12,906 bases of DNA from Planctomycetota bacterium (GTDB lineage Bacteria; Planctomycetota; Phycisphaerae; UBA1845; CAIVHJ01): contig JACZTW010000078.1 of the NCBI GenBank assembly GCA_022573485.1, positions 1 through 12,906 on the forward strand, in the 5' to 3' direction. The notes under the pieces were generated by a model, which was not told the DNA's origin, ran no database searches, and saw only the letters and a list, made by a program, of their open reading frames with translations. Below, one piece after another: positions 1 through 6,837 of the stretch. The number at the start of each line of letters is the position of its first letter. Positions within the stretch are counted from its first letter, which is position 1. The position numbers and the translations under genes are program-made.

Positions 1-281
1 TAGCCGTCGCAGAGTTCGAGGAAGCTGCTGGGCTTGTAATATTGCCCCCAGGCCTTGCGGCCTCGGGCGCAGTGCGTCTCCATGCGATAGGGATATTGCA
101 GTTGGCGGCCGAGGTTGATGTACAGGCGGTTCGTGGCGTAGATGCAGGTGCCGGAAAACTCCGCCCCGCGGCTCCAGCGCACGCGGACCACCAATTGGTC
201 GGTCGGCCAGCCGGCGACCGCTGACTCAAACGTCTCCCGCAGGAGGTTCGAGTCCAGCATTGTGGTGTTCTTGAAGTCCAT
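1..281 (-). CDS. Hypothetical protein, N-terminal part (cut by left edge)
   Basis: An open frame starts at the ATG at 279-281 and runs off the left edge without a stop, giving 93 residues. It begins MDFKNTTMLDSNLLRETFES and contains an RVRWSRGAEFSGT strand and a YINLGRQLQYPYRMETHCAR segment rich in aromatic and basic residues. The start lies 4 bases after the stop of the upstream recombinase gene, so it is probably translated from the same mRNA. No clear Shine-Dalgarno is visible. The segment recalls the N-terminal part of planctomycete proteins with a later zinc-peptidase-like (SprT-type) HExxH motif, but that motif would lie outside the window, so this is only an impression from memory. No function is assigned. 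Confidence 0.6.
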   Translation of the reverse strand, partial: MDFKNTTMLDSNLLRETFESAVAGWPTDQLVVRVRWSRGAEFSGTCIYATNRLYINLGRQLQYPYRMETHCARGRKAWGQYYKPSSFLELCDG

Positions 282-285
282 ACGA

Positions 286-1305
286 TTACTGTCGCGGGTG
301 GTATTTCTGGTGGATGGATTTTAACCGCGATGGATCGACATGGGTATAGATTTGTGTGGTGGAAACGTCGGCGTGGCCGAGAAGTTCCTGCACGACGCGG
401 AGGTCGGCGCCGCCTTCGAGCAAGTGCGTGGCGAACGAGTGTCGCAGTGTGTGCGGCGAGACCTTGTTGCCCAGGCCCGCGATCCGTGCGTATTTGCCGA
501 TGATTCGCCAAACATTGGTGCGTTCCAGCGGGCGGCCGGTGCGCGAGAGGAACATGGCGTCTCTCGATTTGGCCGTTACTAATCTGGGTCGGTGGTCTTC
601 CAGGTACGCGGCGATGGCGACGAGGGCCATCTGCCCGACGGGCACGACGCGTTCCTTTTGCCCTTTGCCCAGGACGCGAACGTAGCCCACGTCCAAATTG
701 ATTCCGTCGAGAGTCAGGCCGGTGAGCTCACTCACGCGGATGCCGGTGGCGTAGAGCAATTCGAGAATGGCCCGGTCGCGCAAGTAGTAAGGATCTTCCT
801 CGTCCGGGGCGGCGAGCAGGGCATCGACGTGCTTGTAGTGCAGCGTATGCGGCAAATAACGCCAGCGTTTGGGCATTTCGATGACCGATGCGACGTCGCG
901 GGTTATCGCGCCGTAGCGCTGCAAATAGCGCAGGAACATTCGCAGCGACGCGACGCGCCGGGCGATGCTGGCCAGGGCCAGGCCTCGGTTCTTGAGGTTG
1001 ACCAAGTGTCCTCGAACGTGCTCGTATTCCAGGCCGGCGAGGGCGATGTGGGAATCAGTAAGGTAGGTCGTGAACTCTCGCAGGTCGCGGCCGTAGGCTT
1101 CGAGCGTGCTGTCGGCCAGGCCACACTCGATGGAGAGGAAATCGTTGAAGCGTTGCAGCCATTGGCGCAATTCATCGTCGAGTGGATCGCGTTGCGGTGC
1201 GGTTGGCGCGTGCCTTGGTGCATCGCGCAGGCTCCCGACAAGTCGGGATTCTCCCGGCGCGCCGGGACCTGCGGCTCCTTGATGTGTCTGCGTGGGTCGC
1301 ATCAT
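286..1305 (-). CDS. xerD: Tyrosine recombinase, XerC/XerD family
   Basis: Site-specific tyrosine recombinase of the kind that resolves chromosome dimers at dif through a covalent 3'-phosphotyrosyl intermediate. An N-terminal SAM-like core-binding domain spans about residues 45-140 and the catalytic domain about 155-335. All expected catalytic residues are visible: R190 in ATGIRVSEL, K214 in GKGQKER, H285 and R288 in HTLRHSFATH, H311 in LLGH, and nucleophile Y320 in IYTH. The protein has 339 residues where Xer proteins usually have about 300. The first 40 or so residues are Pro/Gly/Arg-rich and unlike the family, and no Shine-Dalgarno precedes the start, so the true start may be internal. It begins 15 bases after the UvrC-like gene and ends 4 bases before the next start, implying one operon. 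XerC and XerD cannot be told apart here. No attachment site is nearby, so a housekeeping Xer is more likely than a phage integrase. Confidence 0.9.
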   Translation of the reverse strand: MMRPTQTHQGAAGPGAPGESRLVGSLRDAPRHAPTAPQRDPLDDELRQWLQRFNDFLSIECGLADSTLEAYGRDLREFTTYLTDSHIALAGLEYEHVRGHLVNLKNRGLALASIARRVASLRMFLRYLQRYGAITRDVASVIEMPKRWRYLPHTLHYKHVDALLAAPDEEDPYYLRDRAILELLYATGIRVSELTGLTLDGINLDVGYVRVLGKGQKERVVPVGQMALVAIAAYLEDHRPRLVTAKSRDAMFLSRTGRPLERTNVWRIIGKYARIAGLGNKVSPHTLRHSFATHLLEGGADLRVVQELLGHADVSTTQIYTHVDPSRLKSIHQKYHPRQ

Positions 1306-1320
1306 ATAGTATGTCGGAAT

Positions 1321-2529
1321 CTATACGCTGGGCGGTCCAGTCTTGGGCTTGGGCGAGAACGTCCGCCGGATGAGATCGGCCAATCCGAGGGCGTCGGGCA
1401 GTTCGGAATGATGGATATACAGGCCCGGCGTGCGGTCGCGCTTCTGGAGAAAATGGCTCACCAGCCAGATTCGCTCGGCGGCGAAGGTCGAATCGACTTT
1501 CGCCAGCCGGGCAGCTTGGACCGCGCGTGCGAGCCACTGAGGCGCGACATCCGTGAGCTCCTTCAACTTCGCCGGCTCGGTGTGCTGAATATCGCCCTGA
1601 TTGACCACAAACGCTTTGACCTTGGTTCGCCCGCCGGCGCGCTGGATGATGAGGTAGCGAAAATCACCGACTCGCCGATGCACGCGTGCCAGCATCGTGG
1701 CCAGTGCATCGGCGGTGTCGAGATCCTGTTTGGCACGATTGGCCCGCTCGAAATCCAGGTCGTCGGAGGCTTCTTTCATTTGCCGTCGGAGGCGTAAGCG
1801 GAGCGGCTCCTTGGCGCCCAGCACGAAGTCGACCGAGCCGGCGAGGGTTTCGCGGTATTGGTCGAATGGGATCGTGCCGTCGCACGGCGCGGGGCAGCGG
1901 TCCATTTCGAAGTAGGCGCAGGCCTCTCCCCGCGGTGTTTGTTCGAGGATGTTGTGGTAGCGGCAGAGCGAGAATAGATCTTCAATCTGCTTGACGAATT
2001 CTTCGCACTTGCGCCGCGTGGCGAAAGGCCCCACGCAGGCTGATTCGCCCGCGAAAGGGTCGTTGCCAGCCAGCCAGCGCGGGAACTGATCGTTCAGGGT
2101 GATCCCGGCGAACCAACTCGGGCCGAAGGCGCACATCTTGCGGTGCCGGCCGGGGTACAAATGATAGGCGATTTCGTGGAACTTCAGGAAGGTCTCGAAT
2201 TGAGAACGAGTCGGCTGCCACCACACTTGGCAGGTGATTGCCAGCAGATCCGTTCTCGGCCGCTTTGTGGGGTCATCCGAGGGATACAGGCGAAAGGTAA
2301 CTGCCCGCCGCAAGTTCTCGGCGGACGAAAGCTGAAGGATCGCGCCGCGCTCATCAAAGAAGGCATAGACCCCGCCGTGTGAGGGTAACTCTTGCGTGTC
2401 GAACGGTTTTTTTTTGGCGCTGCGAATCAAATTCTGTGAGAAGAGTTGTTCGAAATTCATTGAAGCACGATGTGCGCCGCGCGTTCCTTCATCAACCAAC
2501 GTGCTCCCCTGCGGGTCGCCGCTAAACAT
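1321..2529 (-). CDS. UvrC-like protein with degenerate GIY-YIG domain
   Basis: Resembles the N-terminal half of the UvrC excinuclease subunit. A GIY-YIG-like region spans about residues 50-122 and starts GGVYAFFDERGA. The second motif reads LQLSSAENLRRA where active nucleases have YIGKA followed by a catalytic Arg, so nuclease activity is doubtful. Cysteines 189, 204, 212 and 216 (CAYFEMDRCPAPC) reproduce the 8- and 4-residue spacings of the UvrC cysteines reported to bind an iron-sulfur cluster. A UVR-type helical pair follows at about 243-280 (RRQMKEASDDLDFERANRAK). The C-terminal RNase H-like endonuclease and helix-hairpin-helix domains of full UvrC (about 600 residues) are absent. A second start at M24 (2458-2460, MNFEQLF) fits the family better, as the first 23 residues look non-conserved; neither start has a good ribosome site. 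A DNA-binding or repair-accessory role is inferred from the fold. Confidence 0.8.
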   Translation of the reverse strand: MFSGDPQGSTLVDEGTRGAHRASMNFEQLFSQNLIRSAKKKPFDTQELPSHGGVYAFFDERGAILQLSSAENLRRAVTFRLYPSDDPTKRPRTDLLAITCQVWWQPTRSQFETFLKFHEIAYHLYPGRHRKMCAFGPSWFAGITLNDQFPRWLAGNDPFAGESACVGPFATRRKCEEFVKQIEDLFSLCRYHNILEQTPRGEACAYFEMDRCPAPCDGTIPFDQYRETLAGSVDFVLGAKEPLRLRLRRQMKEASDDLDFERANRAKQDLDTADALATMLARVHRRVGDFRYLIIQRAGGRTKVKAFVVNQGDIQHTEPAKLKELTDVAPQWLARAVQAARLAKVDSTFAAERIWLVSHFLQKRDRTPGLYIHHSELPDALGLADLIRRTFSPKPKTGPPSV

Positions 2530-2562
2530 TCACGCCGTGTCGTACGAAGGCGCTGGAATTTC

Positions 2563-2607
2563 GCATTCCGAATTCGGCATGCCGCATTGGTCAGATCGGC
2601 ATGCCGC
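2563..2607. repeat. Overlapping palindromes between fabZ-like and uvrC-like genes
   Basis: GCATTCCGAATTCGGCATGC (2563-2582) is a 20-bp palindrome with one mismatched pair around a perfect CCGAATTCGG core. CGGCATGCCGC then occurs twice, at 2575-2585 and 2597-2607, and its first ten bases are a perfect palindrome. The second copy overlaps the last codons of the fabZ-like gene. No T-run follows, so a factor-independent terminator is not supported. An operator or processing site is possible. Confidence 0.4.
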
Positions 2608-3067
2608 GGATCTCTGCTTCGAAGACCAGGCGGCCGTCAACCACGCCCTGCGTGGCGCAGATGATCCGTCGCGGTCTGATCTCTATCGGGACGACCAGAA
2701 AATAGATGCGGGCGCCAGGTAGAACGGTCTCGCGGAATTTCGCATTTGCGACGCCGCCCAAGCCTATGAACTTTCCGTCGAATTCGGGAAATCTGGCTGC
2801 CATCAGCGAAGCCAAGTGCGCTGCGGCTTCAATCATCAGGATGCCCGGAAATATAGGTCGCCCGGGGAGATGGCCTCGGACCCAGAAGCCGTCGTCGCAC
2901 ACGTCATGATAAGCGATTGCGGCATTGGTCTGGTCATCCATGTAGAGCAGCCCATCCAAGAGCATGAACTCATACCCATGTGGCAGGCGTTCATAGATCT
3001 GCTCGCGCGTCATCAGCACGTGATCCAGATCTGTGGACTCAATATCTAAGAGCAATGAAGGAGGCAT
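2591..3067 (-). CDS. FabZ-like 3-hydroxyacyl-ACP dehydratase (hotdog fold)
   Basis: Predicted cytoplasmic dehydratase converting 3-hydroxyacyl-ACP to trans-2-enoyl-ACP in fatty acid elongation. The 158 residues match the usual FabZ length. The catalytic His is visible in RLPHGYEF (H30, like PHRYPF in FabZ). The GHLPGRPIFPG segment (65-75) leads into ILMIEAAAH, placing the catalytic acid at E80. A later FIGLGGVANAKFRETVLPG stretch matches the FabZ strand containing KFR and VxPGD. It lies 61 bases before the UvrC-like start and 94 bases after the Hc1-like gene on the same strand, without other fatty-acid genes. It could be a secondary FabZ paralogue or a relative acting on other acyl thioesters, as planctomycetes often carry several. 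The start has no obvious Shine-Dalgarno. Confidence 0.8.
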   Translation of the reverse strand: MPPSLLLDIESTDLDHVLMTREQIYERLPHGYEFMLLDGLLYMDDQTNAAIAYHDVCDDGFWVRGHLPGRPIFPGILMIEAAAHLASLMAARFPEFDGKFIGLGGVANAKFRETVLPGARIYFLVVPIEIRPRRIICATQGVVDGRLVFEAEIRGMPI

Positions 3068-3161
3068 GATCGGCGGTCACCGGATGACTGCAAGAGCCGC
3101 CGGCGACAGAGCGCCAAGGATCCCGCAGATCCAGATCGCAGCAAATGGGCCAACTGGCCGG

Positions 3162-3341
3162 CTACTTAGGTGCATCGGAACGCACTTCCAGAATCCGCTT
3201 GCGGACATCCTGGGCGGCGTTCTTAATGTCCTGCATTGTCTTTCGCACCCGAGTGCCGGCGGCTTTGTTCCCGCCCTGTGCCTTTTGCACATCGTCCGCT
3301 GCGGACTCAATGATCTGTTTGAGGTTCTCATATTCTTCCAT
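3162..3341 (-). CDS. Hc1-like small histone / nucleoid DNA-binding protein
   Basis: A 59-residue, strongly helical, basic and Ala-rich protein: MEEYENLKQIIESAADDVQK, then AQGGNKAAGTRVRKTMQDIK, then NAAQDVRKRILE. The block DVQKAQGGNKAAGTRVRK closely matches the core of the chlamydial histone H1-like protein Hc1 (DLDKAERGNKAAAQRVR), a DNA-condensing nucleoid protein. The Lys-rich C-terminal tail of chlamydial Hc1 is missing. The start at 3339-3341 is chosen over an in-frame ATG eight codons upstream because a perfect AGGAGG (3349-3354) lies 7 bases before it. Small proteins of this type occur in other PVC bacteria. Nucleoid binding is inferred from the family. It is followed by the FabZ-like gene on the same strand. 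Confidence 0.8.
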   Translation of the reverse strand: MEEYENLKQIIESAADDVQKAQGGNKAAGTRVRKTMQDIKNAAQDVRKRILEVRSDAPK

Positions 3342-3348
3342 GTGGTTT

Positions 3349-3354
3349 CCTCCT
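3349..3354 (-). promoter_or_regulatory. Strong Shine-Dalgarno of the Hc1-like gene
   Basis: On the minus strand this reads AGGAGG, followed by a 7-base AAACCAC spacer and ATG. It fixes the start of the Hc1-like gene and is the best ribosome binding site in the left half of the window, consistent with an abundant protein. Confidence 0.8.
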
Positions 3355-3365
3355 GAGGGGTCCAC

Positions 3366-3930
3366 TGATGGCGTTTTTCGTTCACTTGCGGGGTGAGTCT
3401 AGCAGACATACCCTCGATAGCAAGCCAGAAAACGGGTTTTTCGGCGGCAAGTGTCAACTCTTCTTCGTCGATAACATATTGCGAATAAAAGGTTTACGTT
3501 TGACACGGCGCCATTTTGAGTCGTCCTGACGGTGTTCCGGTCTATCGGCCGGCGCGAAAAGTGCGTGACGATCCGGGTTCGAGGTCGGGAGTTTGGTGAG
3601 GCGTTGAGCGAAATCCGCCCTGTCTGAGTAGTTCTGGCAACGGGCACACGCGGTTTTCGTCTGTGGGCCACAGGGTCGCCGGTACCACTGCCACTGGCAG
3701 CAGCTTGGGACTGCACCTGCCGGCCTGGACACGCGGCGTGGTGTCTCGCGATAGGAGCGGGCGCGACTCGCGGGCGTGGGGCGCTGACATCACCGTCGGC
3801 TTTCGCTAAGATGACCCTCTTGGTCATGCCCAGACTGTCCAGTTGGCCTAGCACCCGCGACATGATCAGCTCAAGCCTTGAGGCCGTATCACACAGCCGG
3901 TGGATGCGGGCCCGACGAGGCCATTGCACA
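3366..3930. other. Intergenic stretch without a convincing gene
   Basis: The divergent region between the Hc1-like gene and gdhA should hold the promoters of both. Open frames up to 176 codons on the minus strand have low-complexity, Arg/Pro/Ser-rich products without recognisable motifs and overlap one another in several frames, as expected by chance in GC-rich DNA. On the minus strand TTGACA occurs at 3457-3452, but no good -10 follows at the right distance. GAATAAAAGGTTTACGTTTGACAC near 3482 resembles the GAATAAAAGGTGTC unit next to the RAYT gene and could be a decayed REP relative; this is weak. Confidence 0.4.
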
Positions 3931-3931
3931 C

Positions 3932-3936
3932 AGGAG
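3932..3936 (+). promoter_or_regulatory. Shine-Dalgarno of gdhA
   Basis: AGGAG lies 7 bases before the ATG at 3944-3946. This supports the ATG start over the in-frame TTG one codon earlier. Confidence 0.75.
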
Positions 3937-3943
3937 ATGATTG

Positions 3944-5305
3944 ATGAGCAGTTTCTTAGAGAGTTTCATGACCGGCGTCAGTGCCAAGGACCCGGATCAA
4001 AAGGAGTTCCTTCAGGCCGTCAGCGAAGTGGCTGAGTCGGTCGTGCCGGTCTTGGATAAGCACCCGGAGTACCGCGTCGCAAAAATCCTCGAACGTTTGG
4101 TGGAGCCGGAGCGGGTGATTATGTTCCGCGTTCCGTGGGTGGATGACAGCGGCGAGGTGCAGGTCAATCGCGGCTTTCGGGTGGAGTTCAGCAGCGCCAT
4201 CGGTCCGTACAAGGGCGGGCTGCGATTCCATCCGTCGGTGAATTTGAGCATCATCAAGTTCCTCGGCTTCGAGCAGACCTTCAAGAATGCGTTGACCACG
4301 CTGCCGCTGGGCGGCGGCAAGGGTGGATCGGACTTTGATCCCAAAGGCAAGAGCGATCATGAAGTGATGCGCTTCTGCCAGAGCTTCATGAGTGAATTGT
4401 TTCGCCACATCGGCCCCAATACCGACGTGCCCGCGGGCGATATCGGTGTCGGCGGGCGCGAGATTGGATACCTTTTCGGTCAATACAAGAAGTTGACAAA
4501 CCGCTTCGAGGGCGTGCTGACCGGCAAGGGCCTGAACTGGGGCGGCAGCCTGATCCGCCCGGAAGCCACCGGTTACGGCGCCGTGTACTTCGCCGAAGAG
4601 ATGCTCAAGACGCGCGGGCAATCGTTCAAGGACCAGCGCGTGGTCATTTCCGGCGCGGGCAACGTCGCCCAATACGCCGCCGAGAAAGTCATCGAGCTGG
4701 GTGGAAAAGTGCTGACCCTGTCGGACTCCTCAGGCTTCATCGTGGACGAAGAGGGCATCGACCGCAGCAAGCTGGATTTCGTGATGGCCCTCAAGAATGA
4801 GCGCCGCGGCCGAATCAGTGAATACAAGGGCAAGTACGCGCAGGCCCACTACCAGGAAAAGCAGCCCGGCACTTCCTCCAACCCGCTGTGGGACGTCAAG
4901 TGTGACATCGCCCTGCCCTGTGCGACGCAGAACGAGATCAGCGTGGATGATGCCAATAATCTGGTCAAGAACGGCTGCCGTTGTGTTTCCGAAGGCGCGA
5001 ACATGCCCTGCACGCCCGACGCCGTGAACCTGCTCCTGGAGAGCAAGATTCTGCTGGGACCGGCTAAGGCGGCCAATGCGGGCGGCGTGGCGGTTTCCGG
5101 GTTGGAAATGTCCCAGAACTCGATGCGCCTGGCGTGGTCGCGAGAGGAAGTCGATCGCCGGCTGCACGACATCATGGTCAGCATTCACAAAGCGTGCGTC
5201 GAGACGGCGGAGTCCTACGGCACGCCCGGCAACTACATCAACGGGGCCAATATCGCCGGTTTCCTCAAGGTCGCCGACACCATGCTCGACCTGGGCGTGG
5301 TCTAA
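3944..5305 (+). CDS. gdhA: NADP-specific glutamate dehydrogenase
   Basis: Cytoplasmic enzyme for reductive amination of 2-oxoglutarate with ammonium and NADPH to give glutamate. The 453 residues match the hexameric family I enzymes (about 447). The substrate domain holds GPYKGGLRFHP (87-97, K90), the lysine of EQTFKNALTTLPLGGGKGGSDF (K114 and catalytic K126) and DVPAGDIGVGGREIGYLFGQY with the catalytic Asp D166. The nucleotide domain begins RPEATGYGAVYF and has a Rossmann glycine motif SGAGNVAQYAAEK (237-248), followed by LSDSSG after the second strand. A Ser after that strand is typical of NADP-preferring enzymes such as E. coli GdhA. The C-terminal NAGGVAVSGLEMSQNSMRLAW motif is complete. 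No frameshift or missing residue is visible. It is convergent with the acyltransferase. A diverged copy of the promoter region of the gene at 7624 begins ten bases after its stop. Confidence 0.96.
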   Translation: MSSFLESFMTGVSAKDPDQKEFLQAVSEVAESVVPVLDKHPEYRVAKILERLVEPERVIMFRVPWVDDSGEVQVNRGFRVEFSSAIGPYKGGLRFHPSVNLSIIKFLGFEQTFKNALTTLPLGGGKGGSDFDPKGKSDHEVMRFCQSFMSELFRHIGPNTDVPAGDIGVGGREIGYLFGQYKKLTNRFEGVLTGKGLNWGGSLIRPEATGYGAVYFAEEMLKTRGQSFKDQRVVISGAGNVAQYAAEKVIELGGKVLTLSDSSGFIVDEEGIDRSKLDFVMALKNERRGRISEYKGKYAQAHYQEKQPGTSSNPLWDVKCDIALPCATQNEISVDDANNLVKNGCRCVSEGANMPCTPDAVNLLLESKILLGPAKAANAGGVAVSGLEMSQNSMRLAWSREEVDRRLHDIMVSIHKACVETAESYGTPGNYINGANIAGFLKVADTMLDLGVV

Positions 5306-5314
5306 GTCGAATTC

Positions 5315-5376
5315 AATTCTTTCGGCGACGCGGGCGCGATATAATACACATGCGCCGAAGCCGTGCGCGGGGAAAA
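5315..5376 (+). repeat. 62-bp direct repeat, copy A (left border of island)
   Basis: Aligned by eye without gaps to 7557-7618, with about 10 mismatches in 62 positions. The first 17 bases, AATTCTTTCGGCGACGC, are identical. It contains TATAAT at 5340-5345 and GCGC-CGAAGCCG-T-GCGC at 5352-5368, counterparts of the promoter-like and palindromic parts of copy B. Here no gene follows; similarity stops where the REP-type sequence begins. It is probably a relic or duplicate of the promoter region of the gene at 7624. Confidence 0.8.
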
Positions 5377-5428
5377 AAGGTGTCAGGAAGAATTGTAACC
5401 TGCCTGGAAAATCTTCCTGACACCTTTT
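5375..5428. repeat. REP-type inverted repeat hairpin at 3' end of gdhA / acyltransferase
   Basis: AAAAGGTGTCAGGAAGA (5375-5391) and its exact reverse complement (5412-5428) form a 17-bp stem with a 20-base loop. The arms match the inverted repeats around the RAYT gene. A-rich and T-rich ends mean it could act as a bidirectional terminator between the convergent genes, although it lies inside the 3' end of the acyltransferase frame. It is the likely non-autonomous substrate of the RAYT. Confidence 0.75.
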
Positions 5429-6681
5429 CTGACCTTTTCTGACCTGACACCTTTTCTGACATTTTCTCTGCCGTCCCCCTGGACTTTCGGCACGGAGGAT
5501 GTTAGCGAAGGGAAATGCTTCTCTCGCCAGCGCAGCACCGGACGCTCCACGATATGCGACAGCAGAATACCGCTACCCAATCCGAGGACAAGGTATACTG
5601 CTATCACCAGCACGTCGATCGCGACCGGGCCCAGGCCTCGCGCGGCGAACATGTCGCGAAGTGCAGCCTCCATATTGGGTAAAACCCGCAAGACACATCG
5701 ATGCGTAATGTAGATCGTGTATGAGTAAATCCCCATGACTCGCAGACTGCTGGTCAGTGGCATGGCCCAACGACGCATGACGGCAGGGCATTGCGACCAT
5801 GCCGTGCATAAGGTCAGTACGAGAATGCCGCCGAATCCCACATACAGCGCAGGATAAACGAACACGGTATAAATGAACGACTCGAACGGGACAACCAACG
5901 CGCTCAAGACCAAGGCCACGGAAACCGCCGCTACGATGCGCCGCCGGGCCACGAAGCCCACCACTTGCTCGCGGCGATAATGCCACAGGTACCCCAGCAA
6001 CACGCCGAACATGAGCCCATCAAGCCGCAAATGCGTCACTACATAGATGTACAGCACGTTTGTTCCGGAACTCATGTAGTAAGACACCGCTCGTCCGATG
6101 ATGGCGATCAGACAGATCAAGGCTGCAATGTGCGGAATTGAATTGAAGCAATGCTGCCGTTCCCGCTTCCGATGGAGGCGGATCAGCAGCCACAGCACTA
6201 CGGGCAGCGCGATGTAGAAGTGTTCCTCCACTGCCAATGACCACGTATGAGGCCAAAGGTTGTAGGCGTAGTTTTGCAGGAAGACCCAGGAGGCCCAGGT
6301 CTTCTTGACCAGCCAGTAGTGTGGGCGGGCGCCCTCCAGGCAGGGCCACAACACATTGATTACCAGCAGCAGACCGAAAAACGCGTAGTAGGCAGGCCAG
6401 ATCTTCAGGCCACGCCGCCAAATGAACCGGGCATAGTTGATCGTCCCCCAGCGGTCATACTCTCGATACAAGAGGCCTGAGATCAAGAAGCCGCTCAGAA
6501 CGAAGAAGAGATCGATCCCGGTTCCGCACCAGTTCTTGACGGCGAAGAGCACGTCCGCGCCGTACCGCCCAGAAGGTATCGTGAACGGGACATGTGCGAG
6601 AACCACCAGCAAGATCGCCACGCCACGCAATACATCCAGGTGTGCGATTCGCTTCACAGAGCTTGGGGGTAGCAAGGCCAT
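5383..6681 (-). CDS. Acyltransferase family 3 integral membrane protein (OafA-like)
   Basis: Multi-spanning inner-membrane acyltransferase expected to transfer an acyl group, often acetyl, to a cell-envelope glycan or lipid. The family signatures are clear: HLDVLRGVAILLVVLAH (14-30) with the conserved Arg and His, GTGIDLFFVLSGFLISG (53-69), FIWRRGLKIWPAYY (86-99), and HTWSLAVEEHFYIALP (145-160). Several hydrophobic helices follow and the family fold ends near VERPVLRWREKHFP. The last 27 residues (406-432, with VRKGVRSEKVRKGVRK) are encoded by the CCTTTTCTGA and REP repeats at 5383-5466, and the stop is the TGA inside the REP motif. The tail is therefore probably an accidental extension. The gene is convergent with gdhA and lies inside the putative island, without sugar or polysaccharide genes nearby. 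Substrate unknown. The start has only a weak ribosome site. Confidence 0.88.
   Translation of the reverse strand: MALLPPSSVKRIAHLDVLRGVAILLVVLAHVPFTIPSGRYGADVLFAVKNWCGTGIDLFFVLSGFLISGLLYREYDRWGTINYARFIWRRGLKIWPAYYAFFGLLLVINVLWPCLEGARPHYWLVKKTWASWVFLQNYAYNLWPHTWSLAVEEHFYIALPVVLWLLIRLHRKRERQHCFNSIPHIAALICLIAIIGRAVSYYMSSGTNVLYIYVVTHLRLDGLMFGVLLGYLWHYRREQVVGFVARRRIVAAVSVALVLSALVVPFESFIYTVFVYPALYVGFGGILVLTLCTAWSQCPAVMRRWAMPLTSSLRVMGIYSYTIYITHRCVLRVLPNMEAALRDMFAARGLGPVAIDVLVIAVYLVLGLGSGILLSHIVERPVLRWREKHFPSLTSSVPKVQGDGRENVRKGVRSEKVRKGVRKIFQAGYNSS
5423..5459. repeat. Three copies of CCTTTTCTGA
   Basis: CCTTTTCTGA occurs at 5423-5432, 5433-5442 and 5450-5459, the last within a CCTGACACCTTTTCTGA variant of the REP end. 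They look like partial or slipped REP units. They encode the repetitive C-terminal tail of the acyltransferase. Confidence 0.65.
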
Positions 6682-6756
6682 TCCGTCGTCCCGATCGAAA
6701 GTTAATCTAGTTCTGGATCAATCGGATAAAACATCATGCCGATCGTGGCTTTCTTT

Positions 6757-6790
6757 GTCGAATAAAAGGTGTCGTCGAATAAAAGGTGTC
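6757..6790 (+). repeat. Perfect tandem repeat of 17 bp at left end of RAYT element
   Basis: GTCGAATAAAAGGTGTC occurs twice head to tail, at 6757-6773 and 6774-6790. The second copy runs into the left inverted repeat of the RAYT element. The right end holds a degenerate inverted counterpart, GCACCTTTTATT at 7541-7552, so the double unit may be part of the element's ends. Confidence 0.8.
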
Positions 6791-6802
6791 AGGAAGAATT
6801 TC

Positions 6803-6831
6803 TTGACGCCTGTGCGGGGTTTCGGTAGGAT
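6803..6831 (+). promoter_or_regulatory. Putative promoter of RAYT gene, overlapping REP hairpin
   Basis: TTGACG (6803-6808), a 17-base spacer and TAGGAT (6826-6831) resemble a sigma-70 promoter with 5/6 and 4/6 matches. Transcription would begin at or next to the ATG at 6838, giving a leaderless or nearly leaderless mRNA. The -35 box lies in the 3' arm of the left REP hairpin. AGGA at 6827-6830 could instead be a Shine-Dalgarno 7 bases from the ATG. Confidence 0.4.
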
Positions 6832-6837
6832 TCCTGC

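Noticed and set aside
286..1305. Phage or integron integrase
   Set aside because: Operonic context, Xer-like motifs, and no attachment site, phage genes or cassette array nearby.
592..1797. A 401-codon plus-strand open frame across the Xer and UvrC-like genes
   Set aside because: It spans two real minus-strand genes with conserved catalytic residues and has no family features.
3399..3929. Minus-strand open frames in the gdhA upstream region
   Set aside because: They overlap one another in several frames, have low-complexity composition and no ribosome sites or recognisable motifs.
3956..4672. A 238-codon minus-strand open frame inside gdhA
   Set aside because: It is a complement of gdhA codons. 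gdhA is complete and conserved.
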